From the NCBI RefSeq assembly GCF_001895005.1, contig NZ_BCXH01000008.1, positions 166,133 through 230,132 of the forward strand: a stretch of 64,000 bases of DNA. The letters run 5' to 3'. Made by a program: the position numbers and the translations under genes. The DNA comes from Rhodococcus yunnanensis NBRC 103083 (lineage in GTDB: Bacteria; Actinomycetota; Actinomycetes; Mycobacteriales; Mycobacteriaceae). How positions within the stretch are numbered: position 1 is the stretch's first letter; each line of letters opens with the position of its first letter. Below the pieces are notes generated by a model, which made no database searches, had not been told where the DNA came from, and saw nothing but the letters and a program-made list of their open reading frames with translations. Positions 55,487 through 64,000 of this stretch are shown piece by piece.

Positions 55487-56839
55487 TCAGAACTGCTCCA
55501 ACACCGAGGCGAGAACGGTCAGCGCAGTGTCGATCTGTTCGTGCGTGTGTTCGCTGGAGACGAAGAATCTCAGTCGCTCCTCGCCGAGCGGAACGGACGG
55601 ATACGTGATCGAGTTCGCGTTGATCCCCTCGTGCAACAGACTCACTCCGGCAAGCACGGTCTTCTGTGTGTCACCGATGATGATCGGCAGAATCGGTGTG
55701 CCCTCGGCGAGTCCGGTCGCAAATCCCAACGATTGGGAGAGCGCAAACGCGTACGACGCGTTCTCCCGCAGCCGGGCCACTCGCTCGGGTTCGGCGTCGA
55801 TGATGGCGAGCGCCGTCGATGCCGCAGCGATGGACGCCGGTGCGGGAGCGGTGGCGAACATGCTGAGGCCGGGGGCCGAGTACTTGAAACCCCGAATCAG
55901 TTCCCGTCGTCCGGCGAGAAATCCCCCGACACTGCCCAGCGCCTTCGACATCGTCCCCATCCAGACGTCGACCGCGTCGCCGGGAAGCCCGTACAACTCG
56001 CGAATGCCGTGGCCACGTTCCCCGAGAACACCGAAGGAGTGCGCCTCGTCGATCATCACGGCGCAGTCGAAGCGACGGGCGATCTCGACGAGCTGCGGCA
56101 GCAGGGCAACGTCACCGTCCATGCTGTAGTGGCTTTCGAGAATCACCATCGCGCGGCCGAAGCTGCCGCGAGACATCTTCAGTATCGCTTCGAGTGACGC
56201 CGGATCGTTGTGCCGAAACGTGACTCGGCGACATCCCGCCCATTCGGTTCCGGAGACGATGCTGCTGTGCACCAGAGCGTCGCAGACCGCGAGATCACCG
56301 TGGCCGAGCAGGTAACCCACCGCAGCGGCATTCGTCAGGTAGCCGCTTGTGGTGACCACGGCATCGTCGACGTCGTACTTCTCGGCGATCTGCGCCTCGA
56401 ACTGCGCGTACAGCGGTATCTGGCCGGAGACGATCCGGCTTGCCGACACCGACGTGCCGTACTCGTCGATGGCGGCCTTCGCTGCATCCGCCACACGCGA
56501 GTCGGCGCTCAGGCCGAGGTAGTTGAAGCTGCCGAAGTTGATCATGTCTCGATCGAGCTGCCGAATGGTCGGTCCGCTCTTGCCCTCGTGTGGAAGGTAC
56601 AGCGGGTTCGGCAGTTCCAATCCGGCGAACATCTGCTCGACGCCGTCGAACTGGGCGACGGTGGCAACGATGTCCGGATGATCGAGCAACCCTCGGCCTT
56701 GCGCAGACTCGGTCCGGCCGAGCAGCGTCGGGGCGGACTTCGGAGTGCCGGCCGCAGCAGCGTTCTCGTCGACGTGCACCGTCGAATAGCCGGTCCTGGC
56801 CAGTAGCTGCCGTGCGATCTCACGCGAATCGGTGGTCAT
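55487..56839 (-). CDS. alpha-oxoamine synthase (AONS/SPT-like)
   Basis: 450 residues from ATG 56839, which has GGGAG nine bases upstream; one base separates it from the PKS stop. PLP fold type I: F-N-Y-L-G-L near 105, V-I-D-E-A-H-S-F-G-V-L-G near 262-273 and PLP lysine K299 in G-T-M-S-K-A-L-G-S. The N-terminal extension of about 85 residues is longer than in BioF (usually near 390 residues in all). The family condenses an acyl thioester with an amino acid, with loss of CO2, giving an amino ketone. Directly after a PKS without thioesterase it probably releases the PKS chain. The amino acid is not predictable. A biotin role is unlikely; no bio genes are nearby. Confidence 0.88.
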   Translation of the reverse strand: MTTDSREIARQLLARTGYSTVHVDENAAAAGTPKSAPTLLGRTESAQGRGLLDHPDIVATVAQFDGVEQMFAGLELPNPLYLPHEGKSGPTIRQLDRDMINFGSFNYLGLSADSRVADAAKAAIDEYGTSVSASRIVSGQIPLYAQFEAQIAEKYDVDDAVVTTSGYLTNAAAVGYLLGHGDLAVCDALVHSSIVSGTEWAGCRRVTFRHNDPASLEAILKMSRGSFGRAMVILESHYSMDGDVALLPQLVEIARRFDCAVMIDEAHSFGVLGERGHGIRELYGLPGDAVDVWMGTMSKALGSVGGFLAGRRELIRGFKYSAPGLSMFATAPAPASIAAASTALAIIDAEPERVARLRENASYAFALSQSLGFATGLAEGTPILPIIIGDTQKTVLAGVSLLHEGINANSITYPSVPLGEERLRFFVSSEHTHEQIDTALTVLASVLEQF

Positions 56840-56840
56840 G

Positions 56841-59800
56841 TCACACACTCCCTACCGGCTGGATTTCGGTGTCGTCCGCGGCTGCGCCGACCGCAGCGAT
56901 GACGTCGACGTCGATCGGTGCAGGTGCAGGCGTCGATGTTGCGCTGTCCGCGCGTGCCGTCAGACCCGCAGCCAGCTTCGCGCCGATGGCCGAGAGGCCG
57001 TGACCGCGGCCGAACTCGAGCACGGACAGTTCGAGGCCGACTGCCTTGCCGACCCGGGCTGCGAATTCGACAGCCATCAGTGAATCGAGCCCCAGTTCGG
57101 GTAGGGGAGTCACGATGTCGACGGCTTCGGCATCGATGCCCATCACGAGCGCCAGCTGCTCGGCGAGGATGAACGTCAGGACCTCGGCCCGCTGTTCCTC
57201 CGGAAGTGCGAGGATCTCGGCGTGCAGCGCCGAGATGCCGGAACCTCCGGTGCTGGCCGCCGCGATATGAGCGGCGAAACGCGGAATGCTCGCCGATGCC
57301 GGATTGGCGATACCCCATTGCTCCCAGTCGATTCCGACGAGTGCGACGTGCGGGATGTCGAGCGTCAGGCTCTCTCGGAGATAGAGCGTCGCCGCGTCCA
57401 TGTCGATGTTCCGGAACCCGAGCATCTCCAGATAGCGAACCACCTCCTGCTGCGATTCGGCCATTCCACCTCCTGACATCGAACCCCAGCTGACGGTGAA
57501 TGCGGACTTGCCCCTGTTACGCCTGGACCATGCCAGCGCGTCGAGGACGGAATTGGCTGCCGAGTACGAGACCTGTGGTGCGCCTCCGGTCAGAGAACTC
57601 ATCGACGAGAACATCACGAAGATGTCCGGATCCACTCCCGCAGCATCGAGTGCACGATCGAGATTGAGAGCCCCGGTCACCTTGGGAAGGAACACGCTGC
57701 GCAGCGAATTCTCGTCGATGTCGTTGACTGCGTGGTTGTTCACCACTCCTGCCGTGTGGAACACCCCACGCAACCGGTGAGGTGTCGCGCCGACTCTGGC
57801 GATCATCGCAGCGACGGCATCGGGATCGGAGATGTCTACGAGCTCCTGCGTGAGAACCACTCCGGCCGCGGACAACGATTCCACCGTCGCACGGGCTCGA
57901 TCGGTGATCGCCCCGCTCCTGCCGACCAGCACCAGGTGGCGCGCACCCTCGTCGACGAGCCACCGCGCGATGGCCGAACCGAATGCGCCGAACCCGCCGG
58001 TGACGAGATAGGTTGCGTCGGGGTCGATGTCGACCGTGGGGATCCTCGGACGTACGACGGGGGAATCCTCGGCCAGGCTCAGCACGACACGGCCGGTGTG
58101 GGTCGAGCGCACCACAGCATCGAATGCTTCACCCACCCGGTCCAGCGGATACGTGGTATACGGAAGGTGGACGTAGTCGCCCGAGATCATCGTATCGAGC
58201 ACTTCGCGGGTGACCTGCCGCGCCAGAGCCGGTTTGTGCTCGAACATCCGGTCCATGTCCACCGCGAAGAACGTGAGGTTACGGTCGAAGGGCTCGAGGT
58301 CCATGACGCCGCCGAAGTAGATATCGGCCTTGCCGATCTCCACGATTCGTGCGAATTCCGCTGCCACGTGCAGATTCTGGGCCATGATCTCGCCGGGAGA
58401 CGAGTTGAACACGACGTCGACGCCCCTGCCGTCGGTCAGGGCCATCACTTCCTCCGAATAGTTCAGCGACCGCGACGCGAGAACGTCGTCGGCGCCCGCA
58501 GCCCTGGCGACGGCTCGTCGGTCCTCGGTACCCGCGGTCGCGATGACGCGAGCGCCCAGCAGGTGCGCGACCTGGACGGCGGCGAGACCCATCCCTCCCG
58601 CGGCCCCGTGGACGAGAACCGTCTCACCCGGCTGCACGCGCGCGAGGTGGATCAGTCCGTAGTGCGCACACAGGAACGGGAGGATCGACGAGCACCAACC
58701 TGCCTGCCATCCGTCGGGAATGGACATCGTGCCGCCCTCGTCGATTCCGACGGTGACGTAGCGGCGCATCATGTTGCGGGCGCAGACGCCCATCTGATCA
58801 CCGGGGGACACCTCGGTGACGCCGGGGCCGACACGGGTGACCGTTCCTGCGCCCTCTAGCCCGAGAGTCGTTCCGAAGTAAGTGCCCGCGAGCTCCTTGT
58901 CCGTCAGTACTCCCATGACCTTGAGCGGGTCCTTGTAGTTCAATCCGACGGTCTCCATGCGGACCTCGACCTCGCCTGGCCCGGGGGCGCGTCGATCGTG
59001 TGCACGGAAGGCGATGTCGGACAGCAGCTTCGACTTCGGAACTTCGACCGCGAAAGACTGCTCGGGGTCGCGCAGAACCGTCGGTTGATCTCGGAGCGCG
59101 AGGTGATCGTCGAGGCTGCTCTGGAGTACGACAACCCACCGCGAGCCTTGACGGAGTGCGACCTCGTCGACGACATCACCTGCGAACGCACCCGAGGCGA
59201 ACGTCTCGGTGACCAGTTCCAGTTCGGATGTCCGCGGCTCGGTATCGATGAATCGCCATGCAGCGGGCGACTGTTCGTTTCGAAGCGATCTGCGCGCACC
59301 GACGAGACCGGCGTGCGCCAGGTCGGCGCCGTCCGTGTCGCCCGGCATGCAGAACGCGCGCTCGGTGACGACGACCGCGGTGACCGAACCCGGTTCCGTC
59401 GCGGGGCCGGTGTCGTCGCCGTAGATCGAGATGTGAACGGCCCGTGCGAGAATCAGCAACGACGCGACCGCGTCCGCCGGGTCCTCGAACCGTCCGGCGA
59501 CGGCGACGACGGTTGCATGCTCGACGCCGTCGACAGCCAGTCCCTCGCGCAGCGCTGCGACCAGATCTCGATCGGTAGTGCTGTCCGCGTCCATGATTCG
59601 CGCATTCTCACGTGAGGAGGCGATGGCATCGGCTCGCGCCGTCGCAGTGGTCCCCTCGGCGTCGCCGAGTACGACGACGAGCGCGAAGTCGTGTGCTGCC
59701 GTCTCACCCACCGCGCCGGCGTCGCGGTTGTCGCGCAGTTCCCAGACCGGCTCGTAGAAGACCTTCGACAGCTGCGCGTGCAGCGATTGCGGCGGCGCGA

Positions 59801-62800
59801 TGGGGCGGAACTCGACACCGTTCAGGGTGACCGCGGCTCGCCCTTCGTCGTCGGTGACGGCGATATCGGCTCGCATCGGATCGGTCGACGTCCGGCGGAC
59901 GACGACGGTGGCACGGTCGGGGATGGGGCCGTAGCGGCGCACTGTCGCCACCGCCGCAGGCACCACCGCACCGGAGACACCGGACGGAGAGGCGAGGGTG
60001 GCCACACACTGCAGCGCGGTGTCCAGAACTGCCGGATGAACGAGGTGGCCGGACCCCGAATGCGCGGTCGTGTCGATCGTCGCGACGACGAAGTCGGTCC
60101 CGATGCGTGCTTCCTCGATACCTTGGAACGCGGGACCGTACTGCAGGCCCGCGGCATGCAGCAGCGGATACAGCGCGTCACCGGTCACCTCGTGAACGGG
60201 CCCGGTCAGCTCGGACGCAACGAACGGCGCATCGAAGTGACCCTCGACGAGACGTCCGGTCGCGTTGACGGTCCATGTCGTCGACGCCGCGGATCTGGAC
60301 CTGATGACACAACGCCGGGTGCTGTCCTCGACCGCGATCTGCAGCACCGGTACATCGTGCTTGTCGACGACGAGTGGCGCCACGAACTCGACGTGTTCCA
60401 GTCCCACCTCTCCTCGGCCGCTTCGCACGGCTGCGGCGCTGAGGGCAGCGTCGAGGTATGCGGTGCCCGGCAGCAGTACGAGTCCGTCGACGACGTGGTC
60501 GTGCAACCAGGGGAGTTGTGAGATCGCCAGCTCCGCATGCCATTCCGGCGAGGCCGATCCGGAACGGTCACCGAGCATCGGATACACGGTGGTGGATCCG
60601 AAGCGATCGGCGACGGACGCCTCGTCCTCGGTCCATACCCGGCTGCGCTGCCAGGGGTAGGCGGGCAGCTCGACGTGCGGTGATGCTGCCGCCTCGCCGG
60701 GCGCGAAGATGCGACCGTCGAACGAACCGGCTGTGTACAGGTTCGACAGTGTGGCAGTGAGGCTTTCGGTATCGCTCTGCTTGCGGACGAGCGTTGCGAT
60801 CGACGTGCCGGGATCGCCGGTCCGAATGAGAATCTCACGAATGTTTCCGGACAGCACAGGATGCGGGCCGACCTCGAGGAACACGCGGTGGCCTCGCGCG
60901 AGAAGTGCAGTGATCGTGTCCGCGAACCGAACCGGCTTGCGCACGTTGTCGACCCAGTACGACGCGCCCCATCCGTCGTCGGTGACCTCGTCTGCGGTGA
61001 CGGTCGAGAACAGCGTCAGTTCGGGAACCCGCGGTTCGATCGACGCGAGCGCGCCGGCGACCTCGTCGAGGATCGGATCCATCAGATGGCTGTGGTACGG
61101 CACCTCCACCTGGAGGCGCTTGGCGAAGATGCCCGCTTCGGTCAACGCCTCGGCCAGCGAGGTGAGGTGAACGGCATCGCCCGCAAGCGTGACCGCGGAC
61201 GGGCTGTTGACCGCTGCAATGGACACGTGCGCGCTCATGTCCTCCCCGGCCTCGGCCAGACGGGCGAGCGCGTCCGTTTCGGACAATCCGACAGCGAGCA
61301 TCGAGCCGCTACCTGCCGTCGTGGCCTGCAGGCGCGCTCGGTGGCAGCTGACCAGCAACGCGTCGTGCAACGTCAATGCGCCGCTGACGTACGCCGCACT
61401 GACCTCGCCGACGCTGTGCCCGACGACGGTGGCAGGCTCGACGCCGTGCGACCGCAGCTCGGCGACGAGGGCGACCTGGACCAGGAAGTTCGCCGGCTGC
61501 GCTACCTCCGTGTCGGTGATCCGCGAGGACTCCTCGTCGCGGTTCAGCTCCTCGATGATGGACCATCCGGCGATCTCGACGAAGGCTGCGTCGACGACTG
61601 CGGCTGTGCGTGCGAATTCTCCTCCCGCAGCGAGAAGTTCACGTGCCATGCCCCACCACTGCGGCCCCATACCGCTGAACACGAAGACCGGGGGAGCGTC
61701 CGCGCCGGCGACCGTGTGTGCGGTTTTCCCTGTGCCGGAGGCGAAATCGCGCAGTCCGGCGAGTAGACCAGCGGAGTCGCTGTAGCTCAGAGACGCCCGG
61801 ACCGGGTGATGCGCACGCCGAGTCCACGCGGACGCGGTGAATGCGTCGACCGTGTACTCGGGTGCATCCTCGAGAAGGGACTCGAGCCGGTCGGCGAGGG
61901 TTGCTGCGACCTCGCGTGCCGCGGCCTCGGTACGAGCGGACAGGGGAAAGATGCGTGGGCCTGCCGGGGTGTCGACATGTGGGGTGATGGTCGGGGCGCT
62001 GTCCATGACGACGTGCGCGTTGGTGCCGCCGTAGCCGAAGCCGTTGATGGCGACGATCGGCCTGTCGTACAGATCGGGAAACGGCTCGACCTCGACGGGA
62101 ACACGAATCTTCAACTCGTCGAACGGAATTGCCGGGTTCAGGGTATCGAGCCAGGCCTGAGGCACGATGGTGCGATGGTGGATCGACAATGCGCTCTTGA
62201 TCACGCTCGCGATACCGGCGGCGGCCTCGGTGTGACCGATCGAAGCCTTGATCGACCCGACGACGAGTGGAATCTCGCGGCCGGGCACAGCGCCGTATGC
62301 GCCACCGAGAGCATCCAATTCCAGTGGATCGCCGACCGATGTCCCTGTTCCGTGTGCTTCGACGTACCCGACCCGACTCGGATCGATACCCGCCTCCGCA
62401 CAGACACGTTCCGCGAGAATCCGCTGCGATACCGGGTTCGGCACCGGGATCGCGATCGTGCGTCCGTCCTGGTTGACGCCCGAGCCGCGGATCACCGAAT
62501 AGATTCGGTCACCGTCGCGTACGGCGTCGGCGAGGGGGCGTAGCAGCACCATGCCCGCGCCCTCGCCGCGGCCGTAACCATCGGCCGCGGCGTCGAAGGA
62601 TTTGGAACGGCCGTCGAACGCCAGGAAACGGCCCTTGCACATCGAGATGAAGGTCTCCGGTCGGATCATCGTGTTCGCGCCGCCGACGAGGGCCATCTCG
62701 CATTCGCCGCGATCGAGGGCCCGCACGGCCTCGTGCATCGCCACGAGCGACGACGAACATGCGGTGTCGATGGTCATCGACGGGCCGATCAGGTCCAGCG

Positions 62801-63281
62801 CGTACGAGATCCGGTTCGACAGCAGTGTATGCGACGAGCTGGTCGCACTGTGCGCATTGATGAACGGGCGCCCCATCTGCGAGGAACGAAGTCCCGCAGA
62901 ATCATTGGTGAAACCGCCGACGTACACGCCGATCGGATTTCCGGCGACGCGACCGGCGTGACCTGCGTCGTCGAGCGCCTCCCATGCCACCTCGAGAAGT
63001 AGGCGTTGCTGTGGATCGGTGACCGCCGCTTCGCGAGGAGAGATGCCGAAGAACTCGGGGTCGAAGTCCCACAGAGACTGCGTCAGGAATCCGCCCTTGC
63101 GGGTGTACATGCGTCCGGGGGCGTCGGGATCCGGGTCGTAGAAGCGGTCGACATTCCATCGGTCCGCCGGAATATCGACGATTCCGTCACCCTTCGAGAT
63201 CATGAACTCCCAGAAACTCTGCCCGTCGTGGACTCCTCCCGGGAAACGGCATCCGATACCGACGAGTGCAACCTCGACCAT
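56841..63281 (-). CDS. reducing type I polyketide synthase (KS-AT-DH-ER-KR-ACP)
   Basis: About 2146 residues from ATG 63281, which follows TAGGAGAG; the open frame starts earlier with low-complexity sequence from an 18-base repeat. Domains: KS (3-430) with D-T-A-C-S-S-S, C175, H310, H350; AT (about 530-830) with G-H-S-V-G-E, S623, and specificity motif Y-H-S-H near 729; DH (about 895-1180) with H929 in H-D-H-V-V-D-G-L-V-L-L-P; ER (about 1430-1735) with V-H-G-A-A-G-G-M-G; KR (about 1755-1960) with V-T-G-G-F-G-A-F-G; ACP (about 2005-2085) with L-G-L-D-S-L. The set is complete for full reduction, like mycobacterial iterative lipid PKSs. No thioesterase is present. Malonyl or methylmalonyl use cannot be decided from the Y-H-S-H motif. 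Confidence 0.93.
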   Translation of the reverse strand: MVEVALVGIGCRFPGGVHDGQSFWEFMISKGDGIVDIPADRWNVDRFYDPDPDAPGRMYTRKGGFLTQSLWDFDPEFFGISPREAAVTDPQQRLLLEVAWEALDDAGHAGRVAGNPIGVYVGGFTNDSAGLRSSQMGRPFINAHSATSSSHTLLSNRISYALDLIGPSMTIDTACSSSLVAMHEAVRALDRGECEMALVGGANTMIRPETFISMCKGRFLAFDGRSKSFDAAADGYGRGEGAGMVLLRPLADAVRDGDRIYSVIRGSGVNQDGRTIAIPVPNPVSQRILAERVCAEAGIDPSRVGYVEAHGTGTSVGDPLELDALGGAYGAVPGREIPLVVGSIKASIGHTEAAAGIASVIKSALSIHHRTIVPQAWLDTLNPAIPFDELKIRVPVEVEPFPDLYDRPIVAINGFGYGGTNAHVVMDSAPTITPHVDTPAGPRIFPLSARTEAAAREVAATLADRLESLLEDAPEYTVDAFTASAWTRRAHHPVRASLSYSDSAGLLAGLRDFASGTGKTAHTVAGADAPPVFVFSGMGPQWWGMARELLAAGGEFARTAAVVDAAFVEIAGWSIIEELNRDEESSRITDTEVAQPANFLVQVALVAELRSHGVEPATVVGHSVGEVSAAYVSGALTLHDALLVSCHRARLQATTAGSGSMLAVGLSETDALARLAEAGEDMSAHVSIAAVNSPSAVTLAGDAVHLTSLAEALTEAGIFAKRLQVEVPYHSHLMDPILDEVAGALASIEPRVPELTLFSTVTADEVTDDGWGASYWVDNVRKPVRFADTITALLARGHRVFLEVGPHPVLSGNIREILIRTGDPGTSIATLVRKQSDTESLTATLSNLYTAGSFDGRIFAPGEAAASPHVELPAYPWQRSRVWTEDEASVADRFGSTTVYPMLGDRSGSASPEWHAELAISQLPWLHDHVVDGLVLLPGTAYLDAALSAAAVRSGRGEVGLEHVEFVAPLVVDKHDVPVLQIAVEDSTRRCVIRSRSAASTTWTVNATGRLVEGHFDAPFVASELTGPVHEVTGDALYPLLHAAGLQYGPAFQGIEEARIGTDFVVATIDTTAHSGSGHLVHPAVLDTALQCVATLASPSGVSGAVVPAAVATVRRYGPIPDRATVVVRRTSTDPMRADIAVTDDEGRAAVTLNGVEFRPIAPPQSLHAQLSKVFYEPVWELRDNRDAGAVGETAAHDFALVVVLGDAEGTTATARADAIASSRENARIMDADSTTDRDLVAALREGLAVDGVEHATVVAVAGRFEDPADAVASLLILARAVHISIYGDDTGPATEPGSVTAVVVTERAFCMPGDTDGADLAHAGLVGARRSLRNEQSPAAWRFIDTEPRTSELELVTETFASGAFAGDVVDEVALRQGSRWVVVLQSSLDDHLALRDQPTVLRDPEQSFAVEVPKSKLLSDIAFRAHDRRAPGPGEVEVRMETVGLNYKDPLKVMGVLTDKELAGTYFGTTLGLEGAGTVTRVGPGVTEVSPGDQMGVCARNMMRRYVTVGIDEGGTMSIPDGWQAGWCSSILPFLCAHYGLIHLARVQPGETVLVHGAAGGMGLAAVQVAHLLGARVIATAGTEDRRAVARAAGADDVLASRSLNYSEEVMALTDGRGVDVVFNSSPGEIMAQNLHVAAEFARIVEIGKADIYFGGVMDLEPFDRNLTFFAVDMDRMFEHKPALARQVTREVLDTMISGDYVHLPYTTYPLDRVGEAFDAVVRSTHTGRVVLSLAEDSPVVRPRIPTVDIDPDATYLVTGGFGAFGSAIARWLVDEGARHLVLVGRSGAITDRARATVESLSAAGVVLTQELVDISDPDAVAAMIARVGATPHRLRGVFHTAGVVNNHAVNDIDENSLRSVFLPKVTGALNLDRALDAAGVDPDIFVMFSSMSSLTGGAPQVSYSAANSVLDALAWSRRNRGKSAFTVSWGSMSGGGMAESQQEVVRYLEMLGFRNIDMDAATLYLRESLTLDIPHVALVGIDWEQWGIANPASASIPRFAAHIAAASTGGSGISALHAEILALPEEQRAEVLTFILAEQLALVMGIDAEAVDIVTPLPELGLDSLMAVEFAARVGKAVGLELSVLEFGRGHGLSAIGAKLAAGLTARADSATSTPAPAPIDVDVIAAVGAAADDTEIQPVGSV

Positions 63282-63803
63282 GACTCTCCTAAGAAGCATT
63301 GATGGCACTGATGAGCTTGATGGCACTGATGAGCTTGATGGCACTGATGAGCTTGGGGGCAGGCTTCGGGGAGGCGTCGACCTGCGACAGAGCACCTGGC
63401 TCGGCTTCGATCATCGTGTTTCCCCCCGAAACGCGTGCGCGCCGAGGGTGCGGCATCCGAATTGCCCACAGCCAACGGAAGACTCCGTTCGGCTGCCCCT
63501 ACACGATCCCCCGCTTGGCGCTGACTGAATACAACCAGACTCGGTGCAGAACCGCCATAGGGAAGCGAGTTGACGAGCTTCGTCGCGTCCGGAGACGACA
63601 AGGTCCAGTTTTCAACATGTTTCGGAGCTCGTAGAAGTTGGACGCTCGTGCGGACATACTGGACGGTCGATCCACTGGCTGTAGTGAAGGTCGTATCTCT
63701 ATCCCGATCTTCGGAGATGTTGTCGTGCAGTTCAATTGGCGGTATTTGACGAGCGTGCGGGGCAAAAATTACTGTGGTGCAGCAAATTTCACGGAGGGCA
63801 TCC
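63282..63803. other. gap upstream of the PKS gene
   Basis: About 520 bases without a gene I can support. It holds an 18-base tandem repeat next to the PKS start and a more AT-rich part from about 63690 to 63790 that could carry divergent promoters. Open frames here are short and show no recognisable domain. Confidence 0.5.
63301..63354 (-). repeat. 18-base tandem repeat, three exact copies, in the PKS 5' region
   Basis: The unit GATGGCACTGATGAGCTT (plus strand) occurs at 63301, 63319 and 63337. The array ends about 20 bases from the PKS start codon, just outside the ribosome-binding site. No spacers, so it is not a CRISPR. Confidence 0.95.
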
Positions 63804-64000
63804 ATGCATCGGGCGTTCGATCGTCGGTGCTACGACCGTCGGAGTCCCAACTGTCGGGGGGTATCGGGTTCGCGGGCTGCGCAGGTTGCAGCGGCTGCGC
63901 GGGGTGCATCGTGCGCGTGGGCTGGAGGGTGCGCGGCGGGGGGTGTGGGGTCGGCGGGGTGTGCCGGGTTCGCTGGCTGCGCGGGTTGCTGCGGCTGCGC
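63804..64000 (+). CDS. possible start of a Gly/Ala/Cys-rich ORF, cut by the window end
   Basis: An ATG at 63804 has GGAGGG five bases before it and opens a frame with no stop up to the window end. The peptide starts M-H-R-A-F-D-R-R-C and becomes rich in Ala, Gly and Cys. It contains a direct repeat spaced by 100 bases, which is not a multiple of three, so the two copies are read in different frames; that speaks against a coding repeat. It may be only GC-rich repeat DNA. Confidence 0.2.
   Translation, partial: MHRAFDRRCYDRRSPNCRGVSGSRAAQVAAAARGASCAWAGGCAAGGVGSAGCAGFAGCAGCCGC
63865..64000 (+). repeat. 36-base direct repeat with 100-base period at the right edge
   Basis: 63865-63900 and 63965-64000 agree at 33 of 36 bases; both contain CGGGTTCG and end in GCGGCTGCGC. 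The second copy touches the window end, so further copies may lie outside. Confidence 0.8.

Noticed and set aside
55487..56839. Biotin synthesis gene bioF
   Set aside because: The fold fits, but the long N-terminal extension, the one-base spacing to a PKS and the lack of other biotin genes favour a polyketide-releasing oxoamine synthase.

Overview
The window is high-GC actinobacterial DNA, most likely a Rhodococcus/Nocardia-type member of the Mycobacteriales. The evidence is a menaquinone locus ordered as in Mycobacterium tuberculosis (menD, membrane protein, mgtA, menG, menJ, polyprenyl synthase, htpX), a mycolate dehydratase pair (hadA-hadB), a complete yrbE/mce transporter, MmpL-type exporters and very frequent GTG starts with ATGA/GTGA overlaps. 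Family assignments rest on motifs and remembered homologues; no database search was possible.

Layout. 1-8.7 kb: end of menD, DUF2505 and DUF3592 proteins, a TetR/DUF308 pair around a near-perfect operator, mgtA, menG, menJ, a polyprenyl diphosphate synthase flanked by oppositely oriented tandem repeats, htpX and a YajQ-family gene. 8.8-13.6 kb: tRNA-Tyr, tRNA-Thr, tRNA-Met, rpmG, hadA, hadB, tRNA-Trp, secE, nusG, rplK, rplA. 13.6-16.6 kb: an alpha/beta hydrolase (lipG-like) and a CocE/NonD hydrolase. 16.8-18.2 kb: L10 leader, rplJ, rplL. 18.4-28.6 kb: one operon encoding the Mce ATPase (with a Q/G/Y-rich tail), two YrbE permeases and MceA to MceF.

28.7-48.0 kb looks like an accessory insertion: a NarL-type two-component system, a decayed MmpL fragment, and a tightly coupled six-gene operon related to polyunsaturated-fatty-acid (Pfa) synthases. 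The operon holds KS-AT-ACP-KR-DH; a PfaB-like AT fused to PfaC-like tandem dehydratases; a PfaD-like enoyl reductase; a CrtI/CrtISO-like FAD oxidoreductase; a flavin monooxygenase; and a methyltransferase. It separates mceF from two Mce-associated membrane protein genes (48.1-49.7 kb), which in other mce loci usually follow mceF.

49.9-63.3 kb is a second lipid-type cluster. It contains a class III aminotransferase fused to an acyl-ACP-reductase-like domain, and on the opposite strand a reducing type I PKS (KS-AT-DH-ER-KR-ACP), an alpha-oxoamine synthase, an MmpL exporter and a GNAT acetyltransferase. The PKS has no visible thioesterase, and two amine-forming release enzymes lie beside it. I infer an exported long-chain amino lipid (sphingoid-like or fatty amine). 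The two clusters around the mce operon are the parts most likely to be undescribed.
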